Source: Lachnospiraceae bacterium (GTDB lineage Bacteria > Bacillota > Clostridia > Lachnospirales > Lachnospiraceae). Taken from it: a stretch of DNA of 64,000 nucleotides. The stretch's first letter is position 1. Each line of letters starts with the position of its first letter. Shown here in pieces: positions 62,886-64,000 of this stretch. Where the stretch lies: contig JAHZFJ010000011.1 of NCBI GenBank assembly GCA_019421365.1, positions 1-64,000 of the forward strand. Direction: 5' to 3'. The notes under the pieces were generated by a model. The model was given only the letters and a program-made list of their open reading frames with translations, was not told where the DNA came from and made no database searches. The translations under genes were made by a program, and so were the position numbers.

Positions 62886-63233
62886 TCCACACCATCCTTC
62901 CTGCTTAAAGTATAGTTGAGATGAAATCACTATACCCGATATTTTTTGTTCTTTTATGTAGGGTATTTGTTTATTAACAGTTCTGCTTCTGCAGGCATCA
63001 ATTTTCTAATAATCAATGACGTACTAGGTATTCAATATTATATATTAAAACAATGGGAAATACTACTAAAAGCTAATTGGTATATTAGATTGGAAGAAAA
63101 TAACTCGCCTTTAGTTGACAAAGAGTATCGCTTAATTTATCATATATGTATAAATATGTATATTTTTTAGTGTTAGACAATAGACAGAATTCAATCATTA
63201 CTAGATAAAATAATATAAGAAGTGGGTATTCGT
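62886..63233. other. Divergent intergenic region with sensor-gene promoter
   Basis: No gene seen. TTGACA (63115-63120), an 18-bp spacer and TATCAT (63139-63144) form the best promoter for the sensor gene at 63234. The remainder is A/T-rich and without a clear repeat. Confidence 0.5.
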
Positions 63234-64000
63234 ATGAAAAAAGTGACGAAAAAGAAGAAGTATTCACAGATTGTATATTTATTTTGGATTTATGCAGGTG
63301 GAATAATCATTGTACTTGGTATATTCTTTGTAGTTATTGATGCAGTATATCAGTCTAATATCTATATGGATGCGAAAAATCAAACTACAACATTTTGCAC
63401 CTCTATACAAAGTGCGGTTGAGTCAGAACTTAATAAAATGTCAAGCATAGCGATGAATGTTGTATATTCAGATAATATTCGGGATTCTTTGGGGCAAAAG
63501 CAGATAGAAGGGGAACTTGGAAGTATATCGAAGAAGAATGCTACTTTACCTATGTTGGAAATCTATGCAGCCTTAAACGCAGCACAACAGAACACACAAT
63601 CTGCCTCACAAGTTAATGTCTATACTTTGAATCAAAAAAGTATTGGTACGGGATTAAGTGATTCTATGAGTGATGTACGACTTCTAGATAAAAGTTGGTA
63701 TTCATCGGCGTTATCTCTTAATGGAAAAAAATATTTTACTGCACCGGAGAAGATTGTATTTAATCAATTTGCCAATAAGGTTATGGAAGAACATATGTAC
63801 ATAACTTTAGTGCGTTTATTAAATGATGGAACAGGTAAAAAAGTGGGTTTTGTTGAAGTGATTCAAGACTGTGAACGAATATTTGCATTAGTTAATCGAT
63901 TAAAGAAGCAAAATCCTTATACTTCTATCTATATATTCAATGATCGTGGTGAAATAGTATATCCTTATGATGGGACTGGTGAGGAGGATTTAAAGTATTA
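63234..64000 (+). CDS. Partial two-transmembrane sensor protein, probably YesM-type histidine kinase
   Basis: The frame is open from ATG 63234 (AAGTGGG upstream) to the window end, 255 residues, incomplete at the C-terminus. A basic start and one membrane helix (about 12-36) lead into an extracellular double-Cache-like domain (about 40 to beyond 250, with SVVYSDNIRDSL-like VVYSDNIRDSL, LLDKSWYSSAL, YIFNDRGEIVYP). This is the N-terminal layout of YesM-like histidine kinases that control sugar importers, but an AraC regulator with a Cache domain would begin the same way. The output domain lies outside the window. Confidence 0.7.
   Translation, partial: MKKVTKKKKYSQIVYLFWIYAGGIIIVLGIFFVVIDAVYQSNIYMDAKNQTTTFCTSIQSAVESELNKMSSIAMNVVYSDNIRDSLGQKQIEGELGSISKKNATLPMLEIYAALNAAQQNTQSASQVNVYTLNQKSIGTGLSDSMSDVRLLDKSWYSSALSLNGKKYFTAPEKIVFNQFANKVMEEHMYITLVRLLNDGTGKKVGFVEVIQDCERIFALVNRLKKQNPYTSIYIFNDRGEIVYPYDGTGEEDLKY

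Noticed and set aside
62946..63170. Plus-strand frame of 74 codons with TTG start
   Set aside because: No ribosome site, composition typical of random A/T-rich DNA, and it crosses the likely sensor promoter.

Overview
The window looks like chromosome from a low-GC, anaerobic, plant-polysaccharide-fermenting Firmicute, most likely a Lachnospiraceae (Clostridium cluster XIVa) member of the Lachnoclostridium/Clostridium phytofermentans type. The signs are AT-rich DNA, strong AGGAGG ribosome sites, LacI regulators, sugar importers without their own ATPases, cytoplasmic GH130 mannoside phosphorylases, a bifunctional AdhE with Rex-like operators, and reverse rubrerythrin. The species is inferred from gene content, not proven. 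No rRNA, tRNA, CRISPR array, transposase or prophage gene was seen.

Region 1 (1-16 kb) holds a MATE exporter, then a pectin/hexuronate unit. A LacI regulator is divergent from a sugar-binding lipoprotein, a GH105-like protein, two permeases, a cytoplasmic GH28, a TIM-barrel isomerase-like protein, uxaB, uxaA and uxaC, followed by kdgK on its own promoter. Oligogalacturonides would be imported, cut inside the cell and taken to 2-keto-3-deoxygluconate 6-phosphate; the KDPG aldolase is not in the window. A second, intact GH105 at 58.5 kb carries the same 14-base operator as this operon.

Region 2 (16-24 kb) is housekeeping: a SEC-C protein, a membrane-anchored DUF4015 glycosidase-like protein, a membrane dipeptidase, a frameshifted gene remnant, dapF, and a strongly codon-biased adhE behind three Rex-like boxes and a 200-nt leader.

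Region 3 (24-48.6 kb) is a beta-mannan locus. Its first half (24-37 kb) is the most unusual part: a 979-residue protein fusing two carbohydrate-binding-like domains to a solute-binding domain, two permease pairs, an NHL/TPR single-pass membrane protein, a Yip1-like membrane protein, a large DUF5696 protein and a second binding lipoprotein, and no ATPase. Downstream, after a roughly 190-nt imperfect hairpin element, come GH26 mannanase lipoprotein, GH130 mannooligosaccharide phosphorylase, GH1, a LacI regulator, a broken AraC gene, cellobiose 2-epimerase, GH130 mannosylglucose phosphorylase, a CE2-type esterase and a phosphohexomutase. Together these give external cleavage, import, cytoplasmic deacetylation, phosphorolysis to mannose 1-phosphate and entry into glycolysis.

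Region 4 (48.6-64 kb) is mixed: an aminoglycoside-phosphotransferase-fold kinase, a NitT/TauT-type ABC importer with its own ATPase, a zinc-dependent phospholipase C-like protein, a split ThrE-type exporter, a DUF3877 protein, a soluble CZB chemoreceptor with a CpXC protein, the second GH105, DUF3006, an SDR, reverse rubrerythrin behind a PerR-like box, an AraC/GyrI-like regulator and, running off the right edge, a two-transmembrane sensor protein.
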